From the NCBI RefSeq assembly GCF_029637705.1, contig NZ_CP121252.1, forward strand, positions 1,612,001-1,676,000: DNA of 64,000 bases. Reading direction: 5' to 3'. Both the position numbers and the translations under genes were made by a program. Below, in pieces: positions 10,620-18,446 of this stretch. Source of the stretch: Citricoccus muralis. GTDB lineage: Bacteria > Actinomycetota > Actinomycetes > Actinomycetales > Micrococcaceae. The notes under the pieces are model-generated. The model saw only the letters and a list, made by a program, of their open reading frames with translations, made no database searches and was not told where the DNA came from. Each line of letters begins with the position of its first letter. The first letter of the stretch is position 1.

Positions 10620-11255
10620 TTACTCCCCCATCTGGTCGACGACGGTCTGTGCGACTTCACGCATAGTGAGACGGCGGTCCATAGAGGTCTTCTGAATCCA
10701 GCGGAATGCCTCGGGCTCGGTGATTTCCAAGGATGTCATCAGCAGGTTCTTCGCACGGTCAACGAGCTTCCGCGTCGCAAAACGCTCGTTCAGGTCGGTG
10801 ACTTCGGCTTCTAATGCACGTAGCTCGTCGAAACGCGCCACGGCAAGCTCGATGGCGGGAACCAGATCCTTCTCGCTGAAGGGCTTCACAAGGTACGCCA
10901 TGACGCCGGCCTCACGCGCTTGCTCGATCAGGTCGCGCTGGCTGAACGCCGTCAACATCACGACCGGGGCGATTTTCTGCTCAGAGATCAGTGCGGTGGC
11001 AGAAAGCCCGTCCATGATCGGCATCGAAATGTCCATCAGGATGAGGTCGGGGGAGAGCGTCTCTGCCAGCTCAACGGCTTTCTGGCCGTTGTCGGTCTGC
11101 CCGACGACGTCGTAGCCCTGTGATTGCAGGGTCTCTACGATGTCCAGACGGATGATGGTCTCATCCTCGGCAACGAGTACTCGAAGTTTCGCTGGGGCCT
11201 CGCCCGACACGTCGTGCTCCGCGGCGACCTGGTCAAAAGAATTCTGTTCGGACAT
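10620..11255 (-). CDS. pdtaR: ANTAR-domain response regulator, PdtaR type
   Basis: A two-component output protein of 211 residues. The receiver domain spans about residues 22-140: LRVLVAEDETIIR carries the acidic pocket, LILMDISMPIMDG the phosphorylated Asp, VMLTAF the conserved Thr, and YLVKPF the Lys. The C-terminal ANTAR domain (about 150-208, ending KTSMDRRLTMREVAQTVVDQMGE) binds paired RNA hairpins and antiterminates transcription in characterised relatives. It closely resembles mycobacterial PdtaR. ATG at 11255 has GAGGAG six bases upstream; longer in-frame starts run back into the tRNA. The partner kinase PdtaS is not in the window. Confidence 0.93.
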   Translation of the reverse strand: MSEQNSFDQVAAEHDVSGEAPAKLRVLVAEDETIIRLDIVETLQSQGYDVVGQTDNGQKAVELAETLSPDLILMDISMPIMDGLSATALISEQKIAPVVMLTAFSQRDLIEQAREAGVMAYLVKPFSEKDLVPAIELAVARFDELRALEAEVTDLNERFATRKLVDRAKNLLMTSLEITEPEAFRWIQKTSMDRRLTMREVAQTVVDQMGE

Positions 11256-11330
11256 GGATCTCCTCGAGACGGTCGGCGTCGATGGACTTACTAAGACTAC
11301 TCGGTTTCGGCGGGACCCCGTGTGAGCATG

Positions 11331-11336
11331 TAAGAT
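11331..11336 (+). promoter_or_regulatory. Likely -10 box of tRNA-Leu
   Basis: TAAGAT at 11331-11336 lies 15 bases before the first tRNA base, a usual distance for a -10 element. A -35 match is not convincing. Confidence 0.35.
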
Positions 11337-11351
11337 AGTCAAGTTGCCCCA

Positions 11352-11433
11352 GCCCGAATGGCGGAACTGGCAGACGCGCCGCACTCAAAATGCGGTATCG
11401 AAAGATGTGTGGGTTCGAGTCCCACTTCGGGCA
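11352..11433 (+). tRNA. tRNA-Leu(CAA)
   Basis: An 82-base class II tRNA. The acceptor stem pairs GCCCGAA (11352-11358) with TTCGGGC (11426-11432), followed by discriminator A. The anticodon stem CCGCA/TGCGG encloses loop CTCAAAA, giving anticodon CAA for UUG leucine codons. A short variable-arm hairpin (ATC-GAAA-GAT) and a T-arm GTGGG/CCCAC with TTCGAGT loop are present. The terminal CCA is not encoded. Confidence 0.97.
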
Positions 11434-11450
11434 CACCGGCTGAAACAGCG

Positions 11451-11492
11451 CAAGGGAGCACTCCTCACTCACGAGGATGCTCCCTTGTTCGT
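11451..11492 (+). terminator. Terminator-like hairpin after tRNA-Leu
   Basis: CAAGGGAGCA (11451-11460) plus CTCCTC pairs with GAGGA and TGCTCCCTTG (ending 11487), with one bulge. The following TTCGTTGT is only a weak U-tract. Its place 18 bases after the tRNA suggests it ends that transcript. Confidence 0.6.
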
Positions 11493-11560
11493 TGTGGATG
11501 TACGCCTCAGCTGGGAGGGGTCGCGAAATATTTTCCCCACTTGGCTCACGGGCGTGGAGG

Positions 11561-11575
11561 GATGAGAGTCTCATC
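11561..11575. promoter_or_regulatory. Palindrome, possible operator upstream of mrp operon
   Basis: GATGAGA and TCTCATC are perfect inverted 7-bp arms around a single G. The hexamer TACAGT, a candidate -10, starts four bases later, so a dimeric repressor bound here would cover the -35 region. The regulator is unknown. Confidence 0.35.
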
Positions 11576-11652
11576 ACGTACAGTGTGTAGCGGCGCGATA
11601 CTGTTATCTCGCTGACCCTGTCCATTGGTCCATCAGAGAAAGGAACGATCTT

Positions 11653-11775
11653 ATGTCTCACCCACAGTGCTCGAGCCATGGGTTCGTTCCAAAATTCTGG
11701 ATTCTTCCACCCGAAGGTACGAACGGACACATCAACTCTTGGGGACCCCTGCTCTCTGGCCTTCCTCCGGTCTGA
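11653..11775 (+). CDS. Possible small ORF (40 residues) upstream of mrpA
   Basis: ATG 11653 is preceded by GAAAGGA (11637-11643) at nine bases and opens a 40-codon frame ending TGA 11773-11775. The peptide (MSHPQCSSHG... LLSGLPPV) has several Pro, Gly and Trp residues and no recognisable domain, signal peptide or membrane span. It lies 94 bases before mrpA. It could be a leader peptide of the mrp operon, a small orphan protein or chance; codon use offers little help at this length. I do not recognise it. Confidence 0.3.
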   Translation: MSHPQCSSHGFVPKFWILPPEGTNGHINSWGPLLSGLPPV

Positions 11776-11869
11776 GTGTCGCTGAGCCGGTCCGTTTTCG
11801 TCGTCGATGATGATGTGAGGGACAGGTTCACCACGGACTGGTCCACACGAGACGACACAAGGCGGAAGA

Positions 11870-14815
11870 GTGCTCCTCGTATCAATACTTATCGTCGGCC
11901 TAGCGGTTCTGCTGGCCGCCCCCCTAGCCAAAGGCCTGGGACGCAACGCTGGATGGGTGCTGTGGGTACCCCTGGCGGGCGCGGCAGCGCTGCTCAGCGC
12001 TGAATGGTTCGGCGCAGAGGGCTCCCTCACCGAGAGTTACCCCTGGATTCCTGGCCTCGGCGTCGGGCTTCATCTACATCTGACCGGGCTGAGCTACCTG
12101 TTCTCGATGATCGTGCTGGTGATCGGCGCCGCCGTGCTGTTCTATTCGGCGCGGTACCTGGGATCGAAGAAGATCATCTCGTTCTACCTGTTGATGTGCC
12201 TCTTTGCCCTGGCCATGCTGCTACTGGTGCTGGCTGACGACCTGGTGGTGCTCTATGTGGCGTGGGAAGCGACGACACTGACGTCGTTTTTCCTGATTGC
12301 TCGATCTGGTGCCTTGGCCCGTCAGCCTGCCATCCGTACACTGCTCGTCACGGTTGCTGGTGGTCTCTGCCTGCTGACCGCGGTGTGTGTGATGATCATC
12401 GATTCCGGGACGACCCGCATCAGCGAGGTGCTCGCCTCGGACATGTGGCAGGATCCGGTACTGGCCGCCATGCTCGCCGTCCTGCTGGGAACGGCGGCAC
12501 TGACGAAGTCGGCACAGTTCCCATTCCAGGCCTGGTTGCCGGACTCGATGGTTGCCATTTCGCCGGTGTCGGCCTACCTGCACGCAGCGGCCATGGTGAA
12601 GGCGGGCATCTTCCTGCTCCTGCTGTTCTCCTCAGCACTGTCAACGGTTTTGACCTGGAACATTCTGCTCATTGCGGCCGGCGGAATCACCGCACTTTTC
12701 GGGGCAGTGGCAGCGGTGCGTCGGTACGATCTGAAGGAACTGCTGGCGTATTCGACGATGAGCCAGCTGGGCCTACTCGTCATGCTGATCGGCATCGGCA
12801 CGGCGACGGCCCTTCAGGCCGCGGTGGTGCACACCATTGCCCACGCCCTGTTCAAGTCAGCGTTGTTCATGGCAGTCGGCACGCTGGACCACGAAGCAGG
12901 CACCCGCGATATGCGGCTGCTGGCACACCAAAAGTTGCGTACCGGATCCACACACCTCGCCATCATTCTGGGCGCAACGTCTATGGCCGGGTTGCCGCCG
13001 CTGCTGGGCTTCGTATCCAAGGAATCGATGTTCGAAGCCTCGCTGGATGCTCCTTGGGGCGGCGGAATCGGCGTCCTGTTGACCGCCTGGATCGCGGTCA
13101 CCTCGGTGTTCACGCTGACCTATTCGGGACGACTGGTGATCGGAGCCCTGGGCAAGTACCGTCCGGCCCCCAACTCGCCGCGCGCCCAGGCGCCGGACGC
13201 GTCCGCTCCGCGCGTCGTGACCGAAGCCCCGGTGACGTTCTGGATCATCCCCTGGATGTTGGCCGCCGCCGGCGTCGTATTGGGCCTCGCCCCGATGTTG
13301 CTGGACACCCTTGCCACTGACGCCGTAACGATAGTGTCCAACGCCGGCGCCGATGTGCATCTGGCCTTGTGGCACGGGGTGAACGCGCCGCTGCTGATCT
13401 CGGCATCGGTGTTCCTGGCCGGCGGGCTGCTCATCTGGCAACGTCGCAGGGTCGAGGAAGCGCTCGTTCCCCGCGGCATGAAGATTTCCGGGCTGCGTGC
13501 GGTGGAAAACATTCGTACCGCCATGATCGAGGTGGGCGTGCGGGTCGGTGGCTGGACCCCGGGGCAGAACCCGGGACTGCACTTGATCGTCCTGTGTGCT
13601 TGCCTGCCGGTGCTCGCCCTCGTCGGTGTGTTCGCGCTGGGACCGCTGCCCGAGGTGGTGGGAGAGACCGCGCAACCCCTGGACTGGCTGCTGGTGACCC
13701 TGGTTGCTGCCGGCGTGCTCACCACGGTGCGCGCCCAGACCCGCATTTCCGCCGTCGTCGTGGTGGGTGTGGTCGGTTTCGGCGTCACGCTCTGGTTCTT
13801 CGCGCTGGGCTCCGTGGACGTGGCACTGACCCAGTTGCTCGTCGAGATTCTCACCGTGTGCGTGATGGTGCTGCTGTTGAAGCGCCTCCCGGCACGGTTC
13901 GACACCGAGCGACGCGGCCGTGCCATTCCGGCCGCCGTGATTGCCGTGGGGGCTGGTCTTGCTGCCGGGCTCGGCGTGTGGGCGCTCACCGGTCGCCGCG
14001 ATATTTCCGAACCGGCTCTGTACTTCTTACAGCACGGCGAGGAAACCACCGGCGGCGCCAACATCGTTAACACCATTCTGGTCGAGTTCCGTGCCCTGGA
14101 TACCCTCGGTGAACTCACGGTGCTGGGCGTGGCCGGACTCGCGGTCGCCGCACTGCTGGCCTCACGGGATCCGGACTCGGTGCGCCAGACACCGGTGAAT
14201 ATGAAATCGGTGCTCGCCGACGCGGTGCCCAACAGCGTCTACATCCGCACGTTCACCAAGGTGGCGGCCCCGCTGATGTTCGTGTTCTCCCTCGTCACGC
14301 TGGTGCGTGGACACAACGAACCCGGCGGCGGATTTATCTCCGCGCTGATCGGTGGTGCGGCGTTCGCGCTGCTCTACATCGGCGCCCTGGACGACGAAAG
14401 CGCCCCGATCCGCTGGCCCTACCTCACCCTCATCGGCGCCGGCATTGTGACCGGCTCGGGCATCGGACTCGTCGGACTGGTGAAGGGCTCCTTCCTCACC
14501 CCGTTGCACACCGAACTGTTCGGCATCCACCTGAACAGCGCGCTGATTTTCGACGTCGGCGTGTACCTGGCGGTGCTCGGCGTCATTCTCGCCGCTTTCA
14601 ACCTGCTCGGTCGCGAACGGCCCGGACGTCACGGCGTATGGGGTTCCTCGTCTCCACCCGTGCCTGAGGACAACCCGCGCACCGGGGCGATTCCGGTGAT
14701 CTACCAAGACGCCCTGAACCAATCACGGCACGAATCCTTGATGATGACGGCGAACCGCCAGCGCGGAGACGCCGCGACCGAACAACAGCACACACCAGGG
14801 AAGGGGGAATCATGA
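11870..14815 (+). CDS. mrpA: Na+/H+ antiporter subunit A, fused to subunit B (MrpAB)
   Basis: The largest Mrp subunit, 981 residues, almost wholly membrane-embedded. Residues about 1-500 are a proton-conducting NADH dehydrogenase ND5-like domain (TLTSFFLIARSG, KSAQFPFQAWLPDSMVAISPVSAYLHAAAMVKAG with the conserved Lys and His). Residues about 570-790 form the MrpA C-terminal ion-translocation part. The last about 180 residues (TFTKVAAPLMFVFSLVTLVRGHNEPGGGFISALI) are an MnhB domain, so subunit B is fused, as in other actinobacteria. The complex exchanges cytoplasmic Na+ for external H+ in the cell membrane. GTG 11870 is chosen where the hydrophobic N-terminus begins; GGCGGAAG precedes it. mrpC overlaps by four bases. 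Confidence 0.93.
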   Translation: MLLVSILIVGLAVLLAAPLAKGLGRNAGWVLWVPLAGAAALLSAEWFGAEGSLTESYPWIPGLGVGLHLHLTGLSYLFSMIVLVIGAAVLFYSARYLGSKKIISFYLLMCLFALAMLLLVLADDLVVLYVAWEATTLTSFFLIARSGALARQPAIRTLLVTVAGGLCLLTAVCVMIIDSGTTRISEVLASDMWQDPVLAAMLAVLLGTAALTKSAQFPFQAWLPDSMVAISPVSAYLHAAAMVKAGIFLLLLFSSALSTVLTWNILLIAAGGITALFGAVAAVRRYDLKELLAYSTMSQLGLLVMLIGIGTATALQAAVVHTIAHALFKSALFMAVGTLDHEAGTRDMRLLAHQKLRTGSTHLAIILGATSMAGLPPLLGFVSKESMFEASLDAPWGGGIGVLLTAWIAVTSVFTLTYSGRLVIGALGKYRPAPNSPRAQAPDASAPRVVTEAPVTFWIIPWMLAAAGVVLGLAPMLLDTLATDAVTIVSNAGADVHLALWHGVNAPLLISASVFLAGGLLIWQRRRVEEALVPRGMKISGLRAVENIRTAMIEVGVRVGGWTPGQNPGLHLIVLCACLPVLALVGVFALGPLPEVVGETAQPLDWLLVTLVAAGVLTTVRAQTRISAVVVVGVVGFGVTLWFFALGSVDVALTQLLVEILTVCVMVLLLKRLPARFDTERRGRAIPAAVIAVGAGLAAGLGVWALTGRRDISEPALYFLQHGEETTGGANIVNTILVEFRALDTLGELTVLGVAGLAVAALLASRDPDSVRQTPVNMKSVLADAVPNSVYIRTFTKVAAPLMFVFSLVTLVRGHNEPGGGFISALIGGAAFALLYIGALDDESAPIRWPYLTLIGAGIVTGSGIGLVGLVKGSFLTPLHTELFGIHLNSALIFDVGVYLAVLGVILAAFNLLGRERPGRHGVWGSSSPPVPEDNPRTGAIPVIYQDALNQSRHESLMMTANRQRGDAATEQQHTPGKGES

Positions 14816-15300
14816 CCCTGGCGATCACCGTAGGACTGCTCACCGCCGGCGCGGTCTACCTCTTCACCAAGCGCGAAATGCTGCGAGTCATCCTGGGATT
14901 CGTGTTGCTGGGACACGCGGGCAACCTGATTCTGATGGCTGCCGGTGGCACGGACCGGCGTCAAGAACCCTTCGGCACCGCCGAGGACGTCTCCGTGATG
15001 GCCGATCCGCTACCCCAGGCGTTCGTGCTCACCGCCATCGTCATCGCGTTCTCGATCACCATCTTCATGCTGGTCCTGGCCGTCACCGGACGACGTGACG
15101 ATCTCACTGTCGGGCGCCGAGACGACCTCAGCGTGGTGCAGGAAGCCGCCTCGGACGCTATCTTGCCCTCCACGGAGACCCACGTGCTCCAGGTGCTGGA
15201 ACTCAAGGAGCAAGAGTCCCGCCGTCAACACGAAGAACAACGCGAACGAGAACGCATCATCAGAGAAGAACTGGAACGCAAGGGAGGCCACGAATCATGA
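14812..15300 (+). CDS. mrpC: Na+/H+ antiporter subunit C
   Basis: A NuoK-like Mrp subunit. Residues 1-100 have three hydrophobic segments with the characteristic EMLRVILGFVLLGHAGNLILMA and DPLPQAFVLTAIVIAFSITIFML. The protein is 162 residues, about 45 longer than usual, due to a cytoplasmic tail ending in a highly charged Glu/Arg helix (around LELKEQESRRQHEEQRERER) that could be a coiled coil. It starts in an ATGA overlap with mrpA after AAGGGGGAA and ends in the same kind of overlap with mrpD. Confidence 0.93.
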   Translation: MTLAITVGLLTAGAVYLFTKREMLRVILGFVLLGHAGNLILMAAGGTDRRQEPFGTAEDVSVMADPLPQAFVLTAIVIAFSITIFMLVLAVTGRRDDLTVGRRDDLSVVQEAASDAILPSTETHVLQVLELKEQESRRQHEEQRERERIIREELERKGGHES

Positions 15301-16928
15301 CGATCACTCCCGAATCACTCGACGCCGTGGCGGCCGGACTGCCGCTCTTCGTGGCCATCCCGATGCTGCTCGGCGGCATCCTAGTCATGGTGGGCAACCG
15401 GCTCCGGATCCACGCTATGGTGCTGACGGCCTATCAGGCGCTCTCGCTGGTGGCCAGCGTGGTGATGATCTACGCCTTCACCGACAACGGTGGCGCCATC
15501 GCCCACGCCGTCGGCCCCTGGCCCACCGGCATTGCCATCCCGTTCGCCGCGGATATGTTCACCGCGCTGATGCTGACCTTCACCAGCATTCTGCTGCTGG
15601 TGTGCACCTGGTTCTCCTATGCCTCCTACGCCGCGAACTCGATGTTCTTCGCGCCCCTGGTGTTGGTGCTGACCACCGGGGTGAACGGTGCCCTGTTGAC
15701 CGCGGACCTGTTCAACCTGTTCGTGTTCCTCGAGGTTATGCTCTTGCCTTCTTACGGGCTCTTCGTGCTCTCCGCCAACCGTAAAACACCGCTGCGCCGT
15801 GTGGATGGGGCGCGCCTGTACGTCACCGTGAACCTCTTCACGTCCACCGTCTTCCTCGCTGGCGTCGGCTTCCTCTACGGCACCGCCGGCACGGTCAATC
15901 TGGCACTGCTGGCCGAAGCGGCCCAGCACGACGACACGGTGGCCATGGCTGGAGCCATCTGCCTGTTCGCCCTCGGAATCAAAGCCTCCGTCGTCCCGAT
16001 GCACGGTTGGTTGGCCCGATCCTATCCGTCCACCTCACCGGCAATTACCGCGCTGTTTTCCGGACTGCACACCAAGGTCGCCATCTACGGGATCTACCGG
16101 ATCTACTCCATTGTTTTCGGAGGCGACACCCGGTTCCTCTGGGTCGGCGTGGTGCTGTTCTCCCTGTCCATGGTGATCGGTGTGCTCGGCGCCGTCGGGG
16201 AGAAGACCACCCGGTCGATTCTGGCGTTCCACATGGTGTCCCAGCTGGGCTATATCCTGCTCGGCGTCGCTCTGTTCACCGAACTCGGGCTAACCGCCGG
16301 GATTTTCTACCTCATCCATCACATGGTGGTGAAGGCAGCGCTGTTCCTCTCCACAGGGGCGGTCGAGGTCCGTTACGGAACCGGTACCATCGGCGACCTC
16401 GGGGGAGTGGCCCGCGCCGAACCGGTGATCGCCGTCGCGTTCTTTATCGCCGCCCTATCCATGGCCGGGATCCCACCGTTCTCCGGTTTCGCCGCCAAGC
16501 TGATGCTGGTGCTGGCCGCCGTCGAGCGTGGGGAGATTCTCGCCGTCGTCTGCATGATCCTGGTGTCGCTGATCACCCTGGTTTCCATGATGAAGATCTG
16601 GGCCGGCATGTTCTGGGAGAAGAAGAACGACGACGAACTGCCCGACGTGATGCCATCCCGGTTCACCCCGGAGACGGCAGGTAGCTCGGCGCGGGGTGCA
16701 GCACCGCTCACCCAGACGCTGACGCAGTCACACACCGAGACAGCGGTCCATGCCGAGGAGACGCCACGACGACGCATCAACGCCTCACTGGCGGCACCGG
16801 CTGTGGTCCTCACATTGGTCACCATCACCTTCGGCCTGGGCGCACAATTGCTCTTCGGCTGGGCGGAGGTCGCCGCTGGCGGCCTGTTGGATCCCAGCGC
16901 CTACATTGAGGCGGTGATCGCGGGATGA
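15297..16928 (+). CDS. mrpD: Na+/H+ antiporter subunit D
   Basis: A second proton-pump-like subunit, 543 residues, related to NuoN/ND4 of complex I. The core motif ALGIKASVVPMHGWLARSYPSTSPAITALFSGLHTKVAIYG carries the conserved Lys, and LAFHMVSQLGYILLGV with IHHMVVKAALFL shows the usual His-Lys positions. About 14 membrane spans are expected. A hydrophilic segment (about 445-495, rich in Thr and Gln) interrupts the last helices. It overlaps mrpC and mrpE by four bases at each end. Confidence 0.94.
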   Translation: MTITPESLDAVAAGLPLFVAIPMLLGGILVMVGNRLRIHAMVLTAYQALSLVASVVMIYAFTDNGGAIAHAVGPWPTGIAIPFAADMFTALMLTFTSILLLVCTWFSYASYAANSMFFAPLVLVLTTGVNGALLTADLFNLFVFLEVMLLPSYGLFVLSANRKTPLRRVDGARLYVTVNLFTSTVFLAGVGFLYGTAGTVNLALLAEAAQHDDTVAMAGAICLFALGIKASVVPMHGWLARSYPSTSPAITALFSGLHTKVAIYGIYRIYSIVFGGDTRFLWVGVVLFSLSMVIGVLGAVGEKTTRSILAFHMVSQLGYILLGVALFTELGLTAGIFYLIHHMVVKAALFLSTGAVEVRYGTGTIGDLGGVARAEPVIAVAFFIAALSMAGIPPFSGFAAKLMLVLAAVERGEILAVVCMILVSLITLVSMMKIWAGMFWEKKNDDELPDVMPSRFTPETAGSSARGAAPLTQTLTQSHTETAVHAEETPRRRINASLAAPAVVLTLVTITFGLGAQLLFGWAEVAAGGLLDPSAYIEAVIAG

Positions 16929-17284
16929 GCTGGCTGACCTGGCCGTTCCGGCTGTTCGTGTTCTCCCTCTGGTACGCCAAAGCCCTGGTGGAGTCGAACC
17001 GGGCCGTGCTCAAGGACAATCTGACACCGGGCATCGACGCACGCTCGGGCATTGCGCGGGTGTCCACCCGGTGCACGACCGACACCGAGATCACGGTGCT
17101 TTCCGCCCTGATCACCCTGACCCCGGGCACCCTCACGATAGGAACCAGAATCGACGACGACGGCACCCGCATCCTCTACGTGCACTCACTCTACAACGAC
17201 GATGCCGACGAGGTGCGCGCCGACACCGCGGTCATGGAATCACGCATGCTACATGCCTTGCGGCGGAAGGGGGACCGGGCATGA
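16925..17284 (+). CDS. mrpE: Na+/H+ antiporter subunit E
   Basis: A 119-residue MnhE-family protein. A short hydrophobic N-terminus is followed by the family pattern around VLKDNLTPGIDARSGIARV and VLSALITLTPGTLTIGTRIDDDG.RILYVHSLY. The protein is shorter than many MrpE (about 160) because only one clear N-terminal span is present, which is common in actinobacteria. Four-base overlaps join it to mrpD and mrpF. Confidence 0.9.
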   Translation: MSWLTWPFRLFVFSLWYAKALVESNRAVLKDNLTPGIDARSGIARVSTRCTTDTEITVLSALITLTPGTLTIGTRIDDDGTRILYVHSLYNDDADEVRADTAVMESRMLHALRRKGDRA

Positions 17285-17544
17285 GCACCCTCGGACTCGA
17301 TATCGGCCTCGCCCTGCTCCTGATCGTCTCGCTGGTGGCCACCTACCGCATGCTGATCGGCCCCACGGAATCCGACCGTGCGGTGGCCGGTGACCTGCTG
17401 ATGTTCGGCGTCGTCGGCATGATCGCCATATTCGGGGTGCGTATGGGCGGGACCTTCACCTTCGACATCGTGCTCATCGCCGCGATCGTGGGCTTCTTAT
17501 CCGCGATGTCGCTGGCCCGCGCGCTCACCAGGGGGAAACGCTGA
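17281..17544 (+). CDS. mrpF: Na+/H+ antiporter subunit F
   Basis: An 87-residue protein with three hydrophobic segments. YRMLIGPTESDRAVAGDLL is the MnhF signature and TFDIVLIAAIVGFLSAMSLAR the third span. ATG 17281 overlaps the mrpE stop. The stop TGA ends on the first base of mrpG, so translation is probably coupled. Confidence 0.92.
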   Translation: MSTLGLDIGLALLLIVSLVATYRMLIGPTESDRAVAGDLLMFGVVGMIAIFGVRMGGTFTFDIVLIAAIVGFLSAMSLARALTRGKR

Positions 17545-17945
17545 TGGACCTGTTGACCGTATCTCAGATCATCGGGCAGGTGGTCGTCGTCGCCGGAGCC
17601 TTGATCTTCGCGACGGCGGCGCTGGGCATCCTGCGCTTCACCGACCCGTTCATGCGCATCTCCGCGGTGGGCACCGCCGGCGGTATCGGCATCACCCTGG
17701 TCGTGGTGGGCGCCGTGCTGTACCAGCCCACCGTTCCGGATGTACTGAAACTGGTACTGATTATCTTCCTGCAACTGGGCACCTCCGCGGTGGGCACCAT
17801 GGCCATCGCCCGTGCCAGCTACCTGATCGGCACAGAGATGCGACCCGGGTACTTTGACGAGCTCGCCGAGGACTCCGGGCTGCCCCCTCAGCTCACACCA
17901 CCGGAGTCGCGCGCAGCTCAGGAATCCGGCGGGCCGGCGAACTAA
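17544..17945 (+). CDS. mrpG: Na+/H+ antiporter subunit G
   Basis: The last mrp gene, 133 residues. Three spans are visible and the family pattern FATAALGILRFTDPFMRISAVGTAGGIGITLVVVG is clear. A soluble tail of about 35 residues (from MRPGYFDELAEDSG) follows. The stop codon overlaps that of the convergent thioesterase gene by four bases, and no terminator hairpin is present between them. Confidence 0.92.
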   Translation: MDLLTVSQIIGQVVVVAGALIFATAALGILRFTDPFMRISAVGTAGGIGITLVVVGAVLYQPTVPDVLKLVLIIFLQLGTSAVGTMAIARASYLIGTEMRPGYFDELAEDSGLPPQLTPPESRAAQESGGPAN

Positions 17946-18427
17946 ACAGTCGGCTCGGCGGCCGAGCCCGCCCCGGGAACCGAGGATCCACGAGCGCGGT
18001 CTGGATCGAGAATCATATTCGTCATTCGGCAGCTAGAGATCACCCGCTGCTGCTCATCGCGCACGGTAATCAGGTGCGTGGTGAGAGTGGATCCAAGATG
18101 AATCGGCTCACAGGTGCCGATGACGATCCCCTCGCGGGCCGAGCGCAGGTGACTCGCACCCAGCTCCGTGCCGACCACCGGGCGCCCCTGGGAGTGCAAG
18201 AAGGCGGCGACGGAGCCCAGCGTCTCCGCTAGGGCGAGTGTCGCGCCCCCGTGGAGGAGTCCGAGGAATTGCTGGTTACCCTCGACTGGCATCGTGGCCA
18301 CCACACGCTCCACGGTGAGTTCGGTGAAGATGATGCCGAGTTTGTGGGAGAGGGGCGAGCGGGAATTCAGGTCGTCGATGGTCATCCCGTCCCCAAGCCC
18401 GCCGAAGGGTGTGCTGTGTTGTTCCAT
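17942..18427 (-). CDS. Hotdog-fold thioesterase (PaaI/YbdB-like)
   Basis: A 161-residue acyl-CoA thioesterase-like protein. The hotdog signature is FLGLLHGGATLALAETLGSVAAFLHSQG, with the central helix, followed by strands around VVGTELGASHLRSAREGIVIGTCEPIHLGSTLTTHLITV. Its substrate is unknown; relatives act on hydroxybenzoyl- or phenylacetyl-CoA-type esters. ATG at 18427 (MEQHSTPFGG) is preferred to a longer frame that would run into the divergent polA start, only 19 bases away. Confidence 0.85.
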   Translation of the reverse strand: MEQHSTPFGGLGDGMTIDDLNSRSPLSHKLGIIFTELTVERVVATMPVEGNQQFLGLLHGGATLALAETLGSVAAFLHSQGRPVVGTELGASHLRSAREGIVIGTCEPIHLGSTLTTHLITVRDEQQRVISSCRMTNMILDPDRARGSSVPGAGSAAEPTV

Positions 18428-18433
18428 ACCTAC

Positions 18434-18439
18434 TAGGCT
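18434..18439 (+). promoter_or_regulatory. -10 box for probable leaderless polA mRNA
   Basis: TAGGCT at 18434-18439 is seven bases before the GTG of polA at 18447, and no ribosome site lies between. This is the geometry of a leaderless transcript starting at the start codon. The same 19-bp gap must also serve the divergent thioesterase gene. Confidence 0.5.
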
Positions 18440-18446
18440 TACACTC

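Larger units (their letters stand above)
11493..11869 (+). other. Gene-poor stretch between tRNA-Leu terminator and mrpA
   Basis: No conserved gene is recognised in these 377 bases. They hold a palindrome GATGAGA-G-TCTCATC (11561-11575), possible -10 hexamers TACAGT (11579-11584) and TACTGT (11599-11604), and a short ORF with a good ribosome site (11653-11775, listed separately). The mrp operon promoter and leader must lie here or just upstream. Confidence 0.5.

Noticed and set aside
11352-11490. Integrative element attachment site at tRNA-Leu
   Set aside because: No integrase and no repeat of the tRNA 3' end was noticed in the window.
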